IMG/VR virus record: IMGVR_UViG_3300020202_000068
Location: 1 to 64,000 of that record
Source: a virus
Reading direction: 5' to 3' (one strand)
DNA length: 64,000 nt
The position numbers and the translations under genes are program-made. Of this stretch, positions 5,775 to 13,198 are shown in pieces (position 1 is the first letter of the stretch; each line of letters begins with the position of its first letter). A model generated the notes under the pieces. The model did no database searches, had not been told where the DNA came from, and was given only the letters and a program-made list of their open reading frames with translations.

Positions 5775-7970
5775 ATGCCCCAAAACAAACGCTTAGCGGG
5801 GGTTCTAGATACCGAACTCACCACGAAGCAAGTCGCCGATTGGCTCACCGAGCTGATCGAGAGATTCTCGAAAGCCGCCCCCAAGGGCTCCGGCGAGCGA
5901 ACCGCCAAGGACATCGTCAGCCCGCTCAAGAAGCGGGTGGAGGAGTACCTGGCCCATCGCAAGCAAGGCGACCCACATCGCACCTCAACCCACACCGACC
6001 TCTGTGAAGGAGTGCGATTCGCCCTCAACAGCTTCCGCAACATCATCAATGTAAAGTCGGTAGAGGGGCTCAACATCGAGCCCTATCAGGCCGTCGCGGA
6101 TCGGCGCTGGGAGGAAGTCGTCAATGCCCGGATCGAAGGCAAGCACTGGACGTTCCCGTGCTGCCACTGTGGCCGAGGCGGGACGGAGCTAATTGCAGAG
6201 AAGTATTTCTGCGTCCGCTGTCGGGATGTCTATACGGCCGTTTGCCGGGGGTGCGACGAGCGGTCGGATAAAGCCGACATGCGAGTCGTGACCAATGAAG
6301 ACGCGGCGGAGCTGTATTACTGCGAGGAGTGCGTCAGTGGGCTCGATACTCATGAATGCACGGCCTGTCACGTCCCTTACTTGGGGCGCGAGAACCACGG
6401 CCATCGGCACTCCGCCGAACTCAAGGCCGCTGGCATCTCCGCGTGCCGGAACTGCGCGCCTGGCTACCGGAAGCTGCACTGCGGGCACTGGTGGCCCAAC
6501 GGCGGACATCGGCAGGCGGTTGTCGTCGATACCGAGGACGACAATCGCGTCCGTGAGACCGTCATCGAGCAGGGGCAGCATGTCTGCGACAACTGCCTCG
6601 ACCGGCGACATCGGGACGATGCTTTGCCTGAGTTCTGGCGGCAGAAGGTCCCCAAGGTCAACGGCAGCCTCTTCACGGAGGTTGGCTCGCTACGGACGTT
6701 CGGGGTCGAGCTGGAGTTCTGCGAGGTCTATCAGATGCCTCGCATGAGCGACGACATTAAGAACTACTGGACCGCCAAGGAAGATGCCTCCCTGCCACGG
6801 GGCGGGGTGGAAATGGCTTCCACGATCCTCCATGGGGATGAAGGATTGCAGCGGATTCGCGAGCTATGCGAGTACGCTCATGCCCCGGAAGGCAACCCCA
6901 AGAAGAAGTGGGCCGTGGATGCCAGGAGTGGCTTTCATCTGCATGTGGGTCTGGCGACGGACAGCCAGGAGCAGGTGGCCGCGATTGCGATGGGGTATTT
7001 GCAGACGTACGAGCTGTGGCGGCTGTTTGTCGCTCCCAGCCGGACGAATAGCTGCAAGTATTGCCGCCGCAACCGGATCACCCCCGCTCAGCTCGTCGGC
7101 TATCAGCCTCGGGAGTACATCCAGAAGCTGACGGCTCTCGACGACCGGCGGGTGTGGTGCAATTGGCACTCCTATCCGGCTCGGCAGACTGTCGAGCTGC
7201 GGGTCCATCAGGGCACGAAGGTGTATGAGAAGATCGCGAATTGGGTCAAAGCCCATACGCGGTTCTGCGACTGGTGCGCCAGCCTGAAGAACCCCAAGAA
7301 GGTCTATGAGCGGCTCAAGGATTACGAGACGAAGCCGCGTGAGCTGTTTCTGATCGTGGCCCAGGAGGCCTGGAAGGATCGGGAGCTGGGTATGTGGTTC
7401 CGTAAGCGGGCAGAGGCGCTGCACGAGAAGGGCAATCGCCTCCTGTCGCATCGCAAGCTGCGGCAGAAAGGGATTGACCCGAAGGCAGTGCCGACGTTCA
7501 CCAACGGGACGCTGACCTTCAAGGGGAGAAGGCTGTTCGTGGTGGAGTACGAGCGGACAATCTACGTGATTGACCGCGAAAACATCCACGACTCGGGTGG
7601 CGTTAGATTCCTCCATCCAACCAAGGACGATTGGATCGCAAGCCCCAGTCGCCGATTTCTTACCCGAGAGGACGCCGAGAGGTGGTGCATTGAGCACGCT
7701 GATCAGAACCAAGTCCCAGTCGAGACGCTCGCGGACGAGATCGCTCGTCGCATAGCCCGGGCGAGCGAGAACCGGCGGGCACGTCCAGCGAATCGGGTTG
7801 TCATGCCGGAGTTCGCTATCAGCTCCGGGCCATGGACTCCTGATCCGCTGCCAGCGACTGTCGAGGTAACTGACGAGATCACGGCTGGCGATCGTCAGCT
7901 ATTAGATGATCTGGATGATGAGGACGAGCCAGAGGAAGAAGAGGAGTCGGTTGCGGACGACATCTTCTAA
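5775..7970 (+). CDS. Amidoligase (Amidoligase_2 family) with Cys-rich N-terminal region
   Basis: 731 residues. Helical N-terminus (about 1-120), then several CxxC pairs from residue 129 to about 280 (CCHC, CVRC, CEEC, CTAC, CDNC) suggesting zinc-binding modules. Next comes an amidoligase domain: FGVELEF near 309, a Trp/Asp-Ser-Leu segment (AKEDASLPRGGVEMAS) near 336, SGFHLHVGL near 384 and TVELRVHQGT near 472. These are the hallmark positions of the glutamine-synthetase-like amidoligases, which ligate carboxyl and amino groups with ATP. The C-terminus is acidic. Start supported by AGGAGGAAGGAGG. The zinc modules may recruit a protein or nucleic-acid substrate (inference). Confidence 0.85.
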   Translation: MPQNKRLAGVLDTELTTKQVADWLTELIERFSKAAPKGSGERTAKDIVSPLKKRVEEYLAHRKQGDPHRTSTHTDLCEGVRFALNSFRNIINVKSVEGLNIEPYQAVADRRWEEVVNARIEGKHWTFPCCHCGRGGTELIAEKYFCVRCRDVYTAVCRGCDERSDKADMRVVTNEDAAELYYCEECVSGLDTHECTACHVPYLGRENHGHRHSAELKAAGISACRNCAPGYRKLHCGHWWPNGGHRQAVVVDTEDDNRVRETVIEQGQHVCDNCLDRRHRDDALPEFWRQKVPKVNGSLFTEVGSLRTFGVELEFCEVYQMPRMSDDIKNYWTAKEDASLPRGGVEMASTILHGDEGLQRIRELCEYAHAPEGNPKKKWAVDARSGFHLHVGLATDSQEQVAAIAMGYLQTYELWRLFVAPSRTNSCKYCRRNRITPAQLVGYQPREYIQKLTALDDRRVWCNWHSYPARQTVELRVHQGTKVYEKIANWVKAHTRFCDWCASLKNPKKVYERLKDYETKPRELFLIVAQEAWKDRELGMWFRKRAEALHEKGNRLLSHRKLRQKGIDPKAVPTFTNGTLTFKGRRLFVVEYERTIYVIDRENIHDSGGVRFLHPTKDDWIASPSRRFLTREDAERWCIEHADQNQVPVETLADEIARRIARASENRRARPANRVVMPEFAISSGPWTPDPLPATVEVTDEITAGDRQLLDDLDDEDEPEEEEESVADDIF

Positions 7971-7981
7971 GCGTTAACTAA

Positions 7982-7988
7982 CTGTCAC
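7982..7988 (+). promoter_or_regulatory. CTGTCAC motif
   Basis: Reads AACTGTCACAAAC, 26 bases before the start at 8015. Confidence 0.4.
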
Positions 7989-8014
7989 AAACTCTTGATA
8001 AATAAGGACTTATC

Positions 8015-8245
8015 ATGGATCAATCAGATGGATTCAGGGGCCTACTGGACCGCGTGTCGGTCCATGGTCCTGAGATGTGGGAGAACGACACTGGTCCTCC
8101 TGGCTGGCACGCAGTCTCGCACGACGACCTAAGTATCGTCGCCTACTTCTTGTTTGAGGCTGACGCTTACCGCTATCGTCTGGACCTGATAAATCGGCTC
8201 CTGAACGAATTGCCTCCAGAGTTTCTGGGGGCCGGAAGTCAGTAG
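8015..8245 (+). CDS. Hypothetical phage protein (76 aa)
   Basis: ATG 8015 follows AATAAGGACTTATC (AAGGA spacing 7). Central hydrophobic core DLSIVAYFLFEADAYRYRLDLINRLL; looks like a small alpha/beta or helical domain. Function unknown. Its distal part is overlapped, antisense, by the reading-frame tail of the HNH gene at 8034-8762. Confidence 0.65.
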   Translation: MDQSDGFRGLLDRVSVHGPEMWENDTGPPGWHAVSHDDLSIVAYFLFEADAYRYRLDLINRLLNELPPEFLGAGSQ

Positions 8246-8762
8246 TGCCGTCGTTCTTTTTGGAGTTGCAGGAGTGACACAGGGGCTGCCTGTTCGAGAT
8301 GCTGTTGGTGCCGCCAAGCGACACGGGGATCACATGGTCAGCGACCAGTCGATCCTTGCTGCCGCAAGCCAGACACCGATAGCCATAAACCGACAGGAGC
8401 AGCTCCCAGTCCTCTTCTGTCCAGGTTCCTCCTGCGGCGCGGAGGCGATCAACATACTGCCTCTCGTAGGCGCGTATCTTGGCCCTGTTCTTCTTGCGGT
8501 ACTCGGCCATGTAGGCTCTGGCCTTGGCCTTACCATCCTCAGAGGTTCTGTTGGCAGACTTACGTGCCTTTACGTCTGGATTGGCGTGATGCTCAGCTTG
8601 CTTTGCTCGCACCTTGTCGCCATGGGTGGCTTTATATCGCGCCCACCGGGCGGACTGACAGGCTCGGCAGTGAGGCTGCAAGCCGTCTTTAGCTGAGTGA
8701 CATTTAGCGAAATCCTCGACGAGTTTTTCGTGTTTGCAGGAGCAGCATGTTTTAGTTTCCAT
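8034..8762 (-). CDS. HNH homing-type endonuclease
   Basis: 242 residues from ATG 8762, a lone minus-strand gene in a plus-strand region. N-terminal treble-clef pair (CCSCKHEKLVEDF then HCRAC), a basic spacer, then the HNH core: YGYRCLACGSKDRLVADHVIP, NRQPLCHSCNSKK and DFRPP. The domain should nick or cut DNA. Past about residue 175 the protein is Arg/Ser/Gln-rich and lies antisense to 8015-8245, so it is probably read-through lacking the native stop. Orientation and position suggest insertion of a free-standing homing endonuclease between 8245 and 8816. Weak ribosome binding site. Confidence 0.8.
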   Translation of the reverse strand: METKTCCSCKHEKLVEDFAKCHSAKDGLQPHCRACQSARWARYKATHGDKVRAKQAEHHANPDVKARKSANRTSEDGKAKARAYMAEYRKKNRAKIRAYERQYVDRLRAAGGTWTEEDWELLLSVYGYRCLACGSKDRLVADHVIPVSLGGTNSISNRQPLCHSCNSKKNDGTTDFRPPETLEAIRSGADLSGPDDSGKRQPQTRSRRRYLGRRARLRASQEDQCRSPTSQDHGPTRGPVGP

Positions 8763-8815
8763 GCAGCTACTGTATCATTTGCGAACTTACTGTCAAGAAT
8801 AAAGGAGACCACAAA

Positions 8816-10354
8816 TTGTGCGGATTATTTGGCGGACTTGGTGCCAACATTAATGTCCATGCGGTGCGTCACCTCGCGGCTCTCAATGAGAGTCGGGGGC
8901 GTGACTCCGCTGGCTTCTTTGACCAGCATGGAGACTGGCTTAAGAAGGGTTATACCTCGATCACGGAGTGGCTCAAGGACGAAGGGCTGCGGGACAAGCT
9001 CCAGCGGATGTGCCTCACGGGGGCCGTCTGCGGGCATACCCGGGGCTCGACTCGTGGGAACCACAAGACCGAAAACGCCCATCCCTTCGCCTACGGCGAG
9101 GAGGGCAAGCAGGTAGTGCTCTCACACAACGGGGTGATCGACGCCCCGGCGAAGTACGACGTGGATTCGATGTACATGGCCGACTTGCTCGCTCAGGGCA
9201 AGCCTGGCCAGTACCAGGAGGCCTTGGGGGGTGTCTCGGGGTGGTACGTGCTGACCTGGCACGACGAGCGGACGGGTTGCATCTACTTCCTTAATTGGAC
9301 GGGCACTCTATGCTTCGCCCCGCTGGGGGACACGATCTACTACTCGTCCGCCAAGCAGCATCTCCAGCAGGTCCTGGCCCACCCTAAGATTCACGAGACG
9401 GTCTCGGGGGAGGTTTGGATGTGGACCGGCAAGAAGATGAAGCCGCTCAAGCACTTCACCGGGAAGGTGCGGACCTATACCCAGAGCAATAATTATGGCC
9501 AGCAATGGGACGACACCCGACCCTCTGGATCGGTTCTCAAGCTCCGCTCGACCGGCAAGTGGGTCGCCAACCTGCGTGGCGCTTACTTCGCGGAATTGAC
9601 CGACCAGGAGAAGTGGGAGGAGATGTACGGGAACGACCCCAACCCTTACACCTCCAATGGTAAGTGGCCCGGGTTTCAAGTGATCGAGGCGCATATCAAG
9701 AACGCGACCATCATTGACTTCGACGGCAAGCCCGTCTCCAAAAAGAAGCTGCGAAGAGGGATTCGCAGCTGGGTCGGTAACGACGACACCGAGCTGGAGG
9801 AGTCGGAGAAGCAGGGAGTGGTGGTCGTGGATAGTCCCGGCGTGGCCGATACCAAGGTTGTTACCACTGTCCAGAATGCCACCCCCGAGCAGAATGAGGC
9901 CCTCGATAAGTTCTTCTCAGACAACCAGATCGGCAAGGAGACGTGCGTGGCCTGTGAGGGAACGGGGCTGGCCACGCAAGGGAGTGAGTTACGCTGCCGG
10001 CCCTGTAACGGGACGGGCAAAATGATCGCTCACGCCCTCGTGAAGGCCGATGTCGCCAAGCGGGCGGCGGAGGCCGAAGCAGGGGACAACGTCGCCAAGG
10101 CCCTGGCCCTGCAAGAGGAGATCAATCGCAAACAGCGTGATCTTCGCTACCGGGACCGCTCCGATGCCTCGGCGGCTGCCAGAGCGGCCTTAAACGCCCA
10201 ATGGCAGAAGCTGAGGGCTAAGGGCATGGATGACGAGACGATCGGCAAGGAGCTGTGGAGGGCCGGATTCTACGAAGACATCTACGACCTGGACGAGAAA
10301 GACCTCCTCCCACTGCGGGGCTGGATGGAAAACGACGCCTTCGCCATGGACTAG
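8816..10354 (+). CDS. Class II glutamine amidotransferase with DnaJ-like zinc motif
   Basis: 512 residues. The start is TTG 8816: it gives MCGLFGG with Cys2, the nucleophile that must become N-terminal, and AAAGGAG lies 8 bases upstream. GATase II signatures follow: RGRDSAGF, GHTRGSTRGN with NAHPF, LSHNGVIDA and DSMYMADLL. The domain hydrolyses glutamine and passes on ammonia; no synthetase domain such as Asn synthase or sugar isomerase is recognised after it. Near residues 376-402 there are two CxxCxGTG zinc repeats, as in DnaJ central domains. With the two amidoligases it suggests an amide- or peptide-forming pathway. Confidence 0.88.
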   Translation: MCGLFGGLGANINVHAVRHLAALNESRGRDSAGFFDQHGDWLKKGYTSITEWLKDEGLRDKLQRMCLTGAVCGHTRGSTRGNHKTENAHPFAYGEEGKQVVLSHNGVIDAPAKYDVDSMYMADLLAQGKPGQYQEALGGVSGWYVLTWHDERTGCIYFLNWTGTLCFAPLGDTIYYSSAKQHLQQVLAHPKIHETVSGEVWMWTGKKMKPLKHFTGKVRTYTQSNNYGQQWDDTRPSGSVLKLRSTGKWVANLRGAYFAELTDQEKWEEMYGNDPNPYTSNGKWPGFQVIEAHIKNATIIDFDGKPVSKKKLRRGIRSWVGNDDTELEESEKQGVVVVDSPGVADTKVVTTVQNATPEQNEALDKFFSDNQIGKETCVACEGTGLATQGSELRCRPCNGTGKMIAHALVKADVAKRAAEAEAGDNVAKALALQEEINRKQRDLRYRDRSDASAAARAALNAQWQKLRAKGMDDETIGKELWRAGFYEDIYDLDEKDLLPLRGWMENDAFAMD

Positions 10355-10422
10355 CACGGTGGACAACCACCCGGCCCTGGGAAACTGGGGCCGGAAACTT
10401 GTCAGATCGTGAAATGATGGCA

Positions 10423-10451
10423 TTGACAGCCATCGTTCAGTTTTCTACATT
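10423..10451 (+). promoter_or_regulatory. Sigma70-type promoter
   Basis: TTGACA at 10423-10428, 17-base spacer, TACATT at 10446-10451. Close to consensus, in the gap before 10486. Would drive the following gene and perhaps the structured RNA. Confidence 0.7.
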
Positions 10452-10485
10452 GTCCGCGTCACACTTAATGAGGAGGTTCCTGAGG

Positions 10486-10950
10486 ATGCCCAGTGTTATG
10501 CAGATTCGCCGGATGGAGGAGTTCCGGGAATACTTTCGCCAGAAATGGGCGGGACGGGTCACGGATTGGGAGGTCGTCAAGCAGGATATGCTGGACAAGA
10601 ACCCTTGGCTCAATAAGGATCGCTGGCCCAATCTCCGCACGCAGCTGAAGAAGATCAACGATGAGTCAGTGGGTCGCCGGGAGTCGGCGGCACTCGTGCC
10701 GGCGGTGCCCGTCGCCCAGCACGAAGACAACGGCCAGGTGATGGAAATCCCCACACTAACACTCCCCCGCGAGCTGTCGGATGAGGCCCGGGAGTGCATC
10801 AACCGGCTCCTGGAGGAGAATCACCGACTCTCCACGGACATCAGCCTGAAGGAAATGGAGATGGGTGGGCAGAAGCAGCGGCTGGCTGGCCAAGAGGCCC
10901 GCGTGCGGCTGCTGAAGAAGATCGCATTCGAGGCCATTGATGCCCTGTAA
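10486..10950 (+). CDS. Hypothetical protein with coiled coil (154 aa)
   Basis: ATG 10486 lies 9 bases after GAGGAGG; earlier in-frame ATGs lack a site. The N-terminal half is basic-aromatic (FREYFRQKWAGRVTDWEVVKQDM, NPWLNKDRWPNLRTQLKK), which could be a DNA-contacting helical domain. The C-terminal part has heptad-like leucines (CINRLLEENHRLSTDISL) predicting a coiled coil. No family recognised. Confidence 0.65.
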   Translation: MPSVMQIRRMEEFREYFRQKWAGRVTDWEVVKQDMLDKNPWLNKDRWPNLRTQLKKINDESVGRRESAALVPAVPVAQHEDNGQVMEIPTLTLPRELSDEARECINRLLEENHRLSTDISLKEMEMGGQKQRLAGQEARVRLLKKIAFEAIDAL

Positions 10951-10966
10951 GGGAATTGGAAGGACC

Positions 10967-11060
10967 GTGCTAGTAGCTCAACGGTAGAGCGCCGCAGAAC
11001 AAGGACCGCGAAAGCGAGCACCGCCTACGGAGGTAGCTGGATCGTCACCAGCCTAGCACC
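10967..11060 (+). ncRNA. tRNA-like element with abnormal anticodon domain
   Basis: Acceptor GTGCTAG (10967-10973) pairs perfectly with CTAGCAC (11053-11059). The D-arm is GCTC-AACGGTA-GAGC (10976-10990) and the T-arm GCTGG-ATCGTCA-CCAGC (11036-11052). These are tRNA dimensions, but the 45 bases between D- and T-arms form no normal 5+7 anticodon arm. They hold CGCGAAAGCG and CCTACGGAGG mini-hairpins. It may be a degenerate tRNA, a tRNA with an insertion, or a tRNA mimic. Confidence 0.5.
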
Positions 11061-11310
11061 CTTGTCGGTGGAGAAAGGTCAACAAGTGCAACGAGGGTGG
11101 CGCTTAGGCCGTACCCAGCTGGGCACCCTCACCGAGCAGTGATCCGCGTGGAGCGACAAAATCCATTAGGTGTCGAAAAAGACACTGACCGAAGCGTCAA
11201 CCCCACCGGGTGAGCACACGCTGCCCACCGACATAATACACGGCAGGAGACGGGAACTGGATTATTTCACCCTTGGGTGGATGACCATGAAGAAGGGAAC
11301 GTCTCCTGCC
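11061..11310 (+). ncRNA. Structured non-coding leader RNA
   Basis: No ORF, many stems: CTTGT/ACAAG near 11061-11086; GAGGGTG/CACCCTC near 11093-11130 enclosing palindrome CCCAGCTGGG; GTGTC-GAAAAA-GACAC at 11170-11185; and an 11-bp perfect stem GGCAGGAGACG (11242-11252) with CGTCTCCTGCC (11300-11310). The last closes just before the AAGGAG of the gene at 11329, so it could control it. No known RNA family was recognised. Confidence 0.55.
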
Positions 11311-11328
11311 ACCTTATAAGGAGTGCTT

Positions 11329-11910
11329 ATGATCGACACATTCAAGACTGCTGATGAATGGATGGAGGCAGTCAGGAAGGAAGGTCGCGAGGAGAAGGCG
11401 AAGCACCCGTTCCGCTACTTCATGCGGAGGACATGGCCACGGTTCTGGCGGTGCTATATCCACGAGCCCTGGTACTGGCTGAAGTGCCATGTTTGGCACC
11501 GCTATAACGTCCTGGTCATGCGGGATTTGCCGCCGACCTGGGTAGATCGAGACGTGGCGATCCTGCACGCCAACTTCCAGATACTGAAGGACTTTGTGGA
11601 GAAGGAGGATCGCGGTTCCGAGGAGTTCCCCGGTCACACCCAACGGTCCCGGGAGGACCTCATCAGCGACTACTGGATTTGTAAGGAACGGGAGTATTGG
11701 ACGGAAGAGCAGATCGCCGAGAGCAGGAAGTTCGCGGAACAGAGAGCGGACGACTGGATGGAAATCAAGGCTCTATACGACTGGTGGGAAGTGCGTCGTC
11801 GCGTTGGAGATGATGGCGACTGGGCTCCAGGAGCCGAGATGAATCAAGATCAAGAGGACACCGAGAAGCTCAAGCGGCTCATCGAGCTGCGTGGGTATCT
11901 CTGGAGTTAG
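11329..11910 (+). CDS. Hypothetical protein (193 aa), Trp-rich
   Basis: ATG 11329 is 5 bases after AAGGAG. Strongly helical and aromatic (PWYWLKCHVWHRY, DDWMEIKALYDWWEV), acidic C-terminal half. No family recognised. Preceded by the large hairpin at 11242-11310 that may act as its attenuator. Confidence 0.65.
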   Translation: MIDTFKTADEWMEAVRKEGREEKAKHPFRYFMRRTWPRFWRCYIHEPWYWLKCHVWHRYNVLVMRDLPPTWVDRDVAILHANFQILKDFVEKEDRGSEEFPGHTQRSREDLISDYWICKEREYWTEEQIAESRKFAEQRADDWMEIKALYDWWEVRRRVGDDGDWAPGAEMNQDQEDTEKLKRLIELRGYLWS

Positions 11911-11938
11911 TTTCGTTTGTTCTTTGGAGGAATATGTA

Positions 11939-12241
11939 ATGGCAGATGTGATTAAGTTGGACGAGGCTCGTCGCCCGGACATTAGCGATCGCCAAGTGGA
12001 GTTCTGCAAGGAACTCATCGGCATCGGGCTGACGAGGAACACGATCGTGGGCCTAGTGATCGGCAAGGACGTGGACAAGCTCAACCACGCCGAGATCAAT
12101 GTCGGCTACAAGCTGATCAACCAGTGCCGGGAGGAGTTGGGGTATGGGTTGATGGACGCTCGTCGCGCCCAATCCCCGTTCACCATCGCTGCGGTGCGGG
12201 CGGCGGCTCGCAACCAGAAGGTCAAAATCCGTATCGCCTAG
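11939..12241 (+). CDS. Hypothetical protein (100 aa), helix-turn-helix-like
   Basis: ATG 11939 after CTTTGGAGGAAT. Helical; IGIGLTRNTIVGLVIG could be a helix-turn-helix, and the C-terminus is basic. The leader (TTTCGTTT...TTCTTTGGAGGA) is almost the same as that before 14300. Function unknown. Confidence 0.65.
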   Translation: MADVIKLDEARRPDISDRQVEFCKELIGIGLTRNTIVGLVIGKDVDKLNHAEINVGYKLINQCREELGYGLMDARRAQSPFTIAAVRAAARNQKVKIRIA

Positions 12242-12249
12242 GAGGCACC

Positions 12250-12489
12250 ATGACGGCGACTGAATGGCAAACCAAGCCCCTGGGTGAGGTCTTTACCGAG
12301 GGGCAACTGAAGCAGGCACGGGACATCTACAGGCTCTACGACAGGCCCAGCAAGCCCTGCGTGGACCATCTCCGGGAGGAGATTACCGGGCCTCTTATTA
12401 AGCAGATCGACGAGCGTACCGGCCAGGAAAACGGCCCGGCCTATTGGGCCTGGGTTCTGGCCTATGACCTGGGAAAGGATGAGGCATGA
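12250..12489 (+). CDS. Hypothetical phage protein (79 aa)
   Basis: ATG 12250 behind GGAGGCACC. Charged helical sequence; the stop overlaps the next ATG (ATGA). No family recognised. Confidence 0.65.
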   Translation: MTATEWQTKPLGEVFTEGQLKQARDIYRLYDRPSKPCVDHLREEITGPLIKQIDERTGQENGPAYWAWVLAYDLGKDEA

Positions 12490-12707
12490 CCAGAGTCAGA
12501 GACAAGAAAGAACCCGTGGTGATGATAACGCTACGGGTCCCTGAGTGGCTGCACGATGCGATCGTGGATACCGCCCACGAGAACCGTGTCAGCATGAACG
12601 AGTATTGCCGGCAACTACTCGAACAAAATGTTGCCCCCGCCCCGAAAGGATTCACGAATGCTGCCGTCGCTAACCATCCTCTCTCAGCTCAAGTCCGCCG
12701 GGCGTGA
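12486..12707 (+). CDS. Ribbon-helix-helix (Arc/MetJ-type) regulator
   Basis: 73 residues, ATGA-coupled. The core VVMITLRVPEWLHDAIVDTA then ENRVSMNEYCRQLLEQ matches the beta-strand plus two helices of the Arc/CopG fold: alternating residues in the strand contact DNA, and SMNEY begins the second helix. Likely a small dimeric repressor of phage genes. The C-terminal 20 residues are probably disordered and overlap the next gene. Confidence 0.75.
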   Translation: MTRVRDKKEPVVMITLRVPEWLHDAIVDTAHENRVSMNEYCRQLLEQNVAPAPKGFTNAAVANHPLSAQVRRA

Positions 12708-12894
12708 GGCGGCCTATTACGGGGCGCTCCTTACGGACTGCCCGCACCAGACCGCTGACTTGAAGGCAGCATGGGAGAGGGGTTGGCACTTAGGGCGACA
12801 AGACCGGGCCGAGGATATACAGGACGGCCGGCACCCCGATCAACACACTGTCACAAAAAGGAAAAGGAACCATGCTGCATCCAGAGCCAGTTAG
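12658..12894 (+). CDS. Ribosome-modulation-factor-like small protein
   Basis: 78 residues from ATG 12658 (AAAGGA 7 bases upstream). Residues 14-45 (GREAAYYGALLTDCPHQ, then WERGWHLGR) follow the RMF pattern: small residues in helix 1, the CP pair, then W-x-x-GW-x-x-G. RMF dimerises and shuts down ribosomes in stationary phase; CrpP-like proteins share the fold. The phage protein might act on ribosomes or be an unrelated use of the fold. The basic tail overlaps the next gene. Confidence 0.6.
   Translation: MLPSLTILSQLKSAGREAAYYGALLTDCPHQTADLKAAWERGWHLGRQDRAEDIQDGRHPDQHTVTKRKRNHAASRAS
12848..12854 (+). promoter_or_regulatory. CTGTCAC motif
   Basis: Reads CACTGTCACAAAAAGG, 17 bases before the MazG-like start at 12872, inside the end of the previous gene. 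Confidence 0.4.
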
Positions 12895-13198
12895 CGGGGG
12901 CGCTGCCCTCGAAAACGTCATCGAGCGACTCATCGCCCGCAAGGCGGTTCATGCCAGAAAAGGCATCGTTATGGGCGAGGAGTGCTGGGTTGACATTTTT
13001 GATCACCTTCGCGAGGAGGTGAAGGAGCTGGAGGATGCGGTATGGGCTAATCACGCACTCCCAGGCAGTGCAGGGATTGGCGAAGAAATTGGTGACATAC
13101 TCGGGATCGTCGTCCACGCCGCACTCAAGGCCGGCTTCTCGGTGGGCGAGATCGTAAACATGGAAATCGAGAAGCTGAAGGAACGATTCCCTGAATGA
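12872..13198 (+). CDS. MazG-like NTP pyrophosphohydrolase
   Basis: 108 residues. Helical with the metal-binding acidic pattern of the all-alpha NTP-pyrophosphatases: EEVKELEDAV near residue 49, then EEIGDILGIVVHAAL near 73. Such enzymes hydrolyse (d)NTPs or (p)ppGpp-related nucleotides to monophosphates, cleaning the pool or easing starvation signalling. The stop overlaps the next ATG (ATGA). Confidence 0.78.
   Translation: MLHPEPVSGGAALENVIERLIARKAVHARKGIVMGEECWVDIFDHLREEVKELEDAVWANHALPGSAGIGEEIGDILGIVVHAALKAGFSVGEIVNMEIEKLKERFPE

Noticed and set aside
6864-7712. 282-aa minus-strand ORF
   Set aside because: Antisense to the amidoligase domain of 5775-7970; no motif or start signal.
10951-11328. 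Group I intron, tmRNA or RNase P RNA
   Set aside because: No conserved intron core, tmRNA ends or RNase P signature could be recognised; left as unassigned structured RNA.
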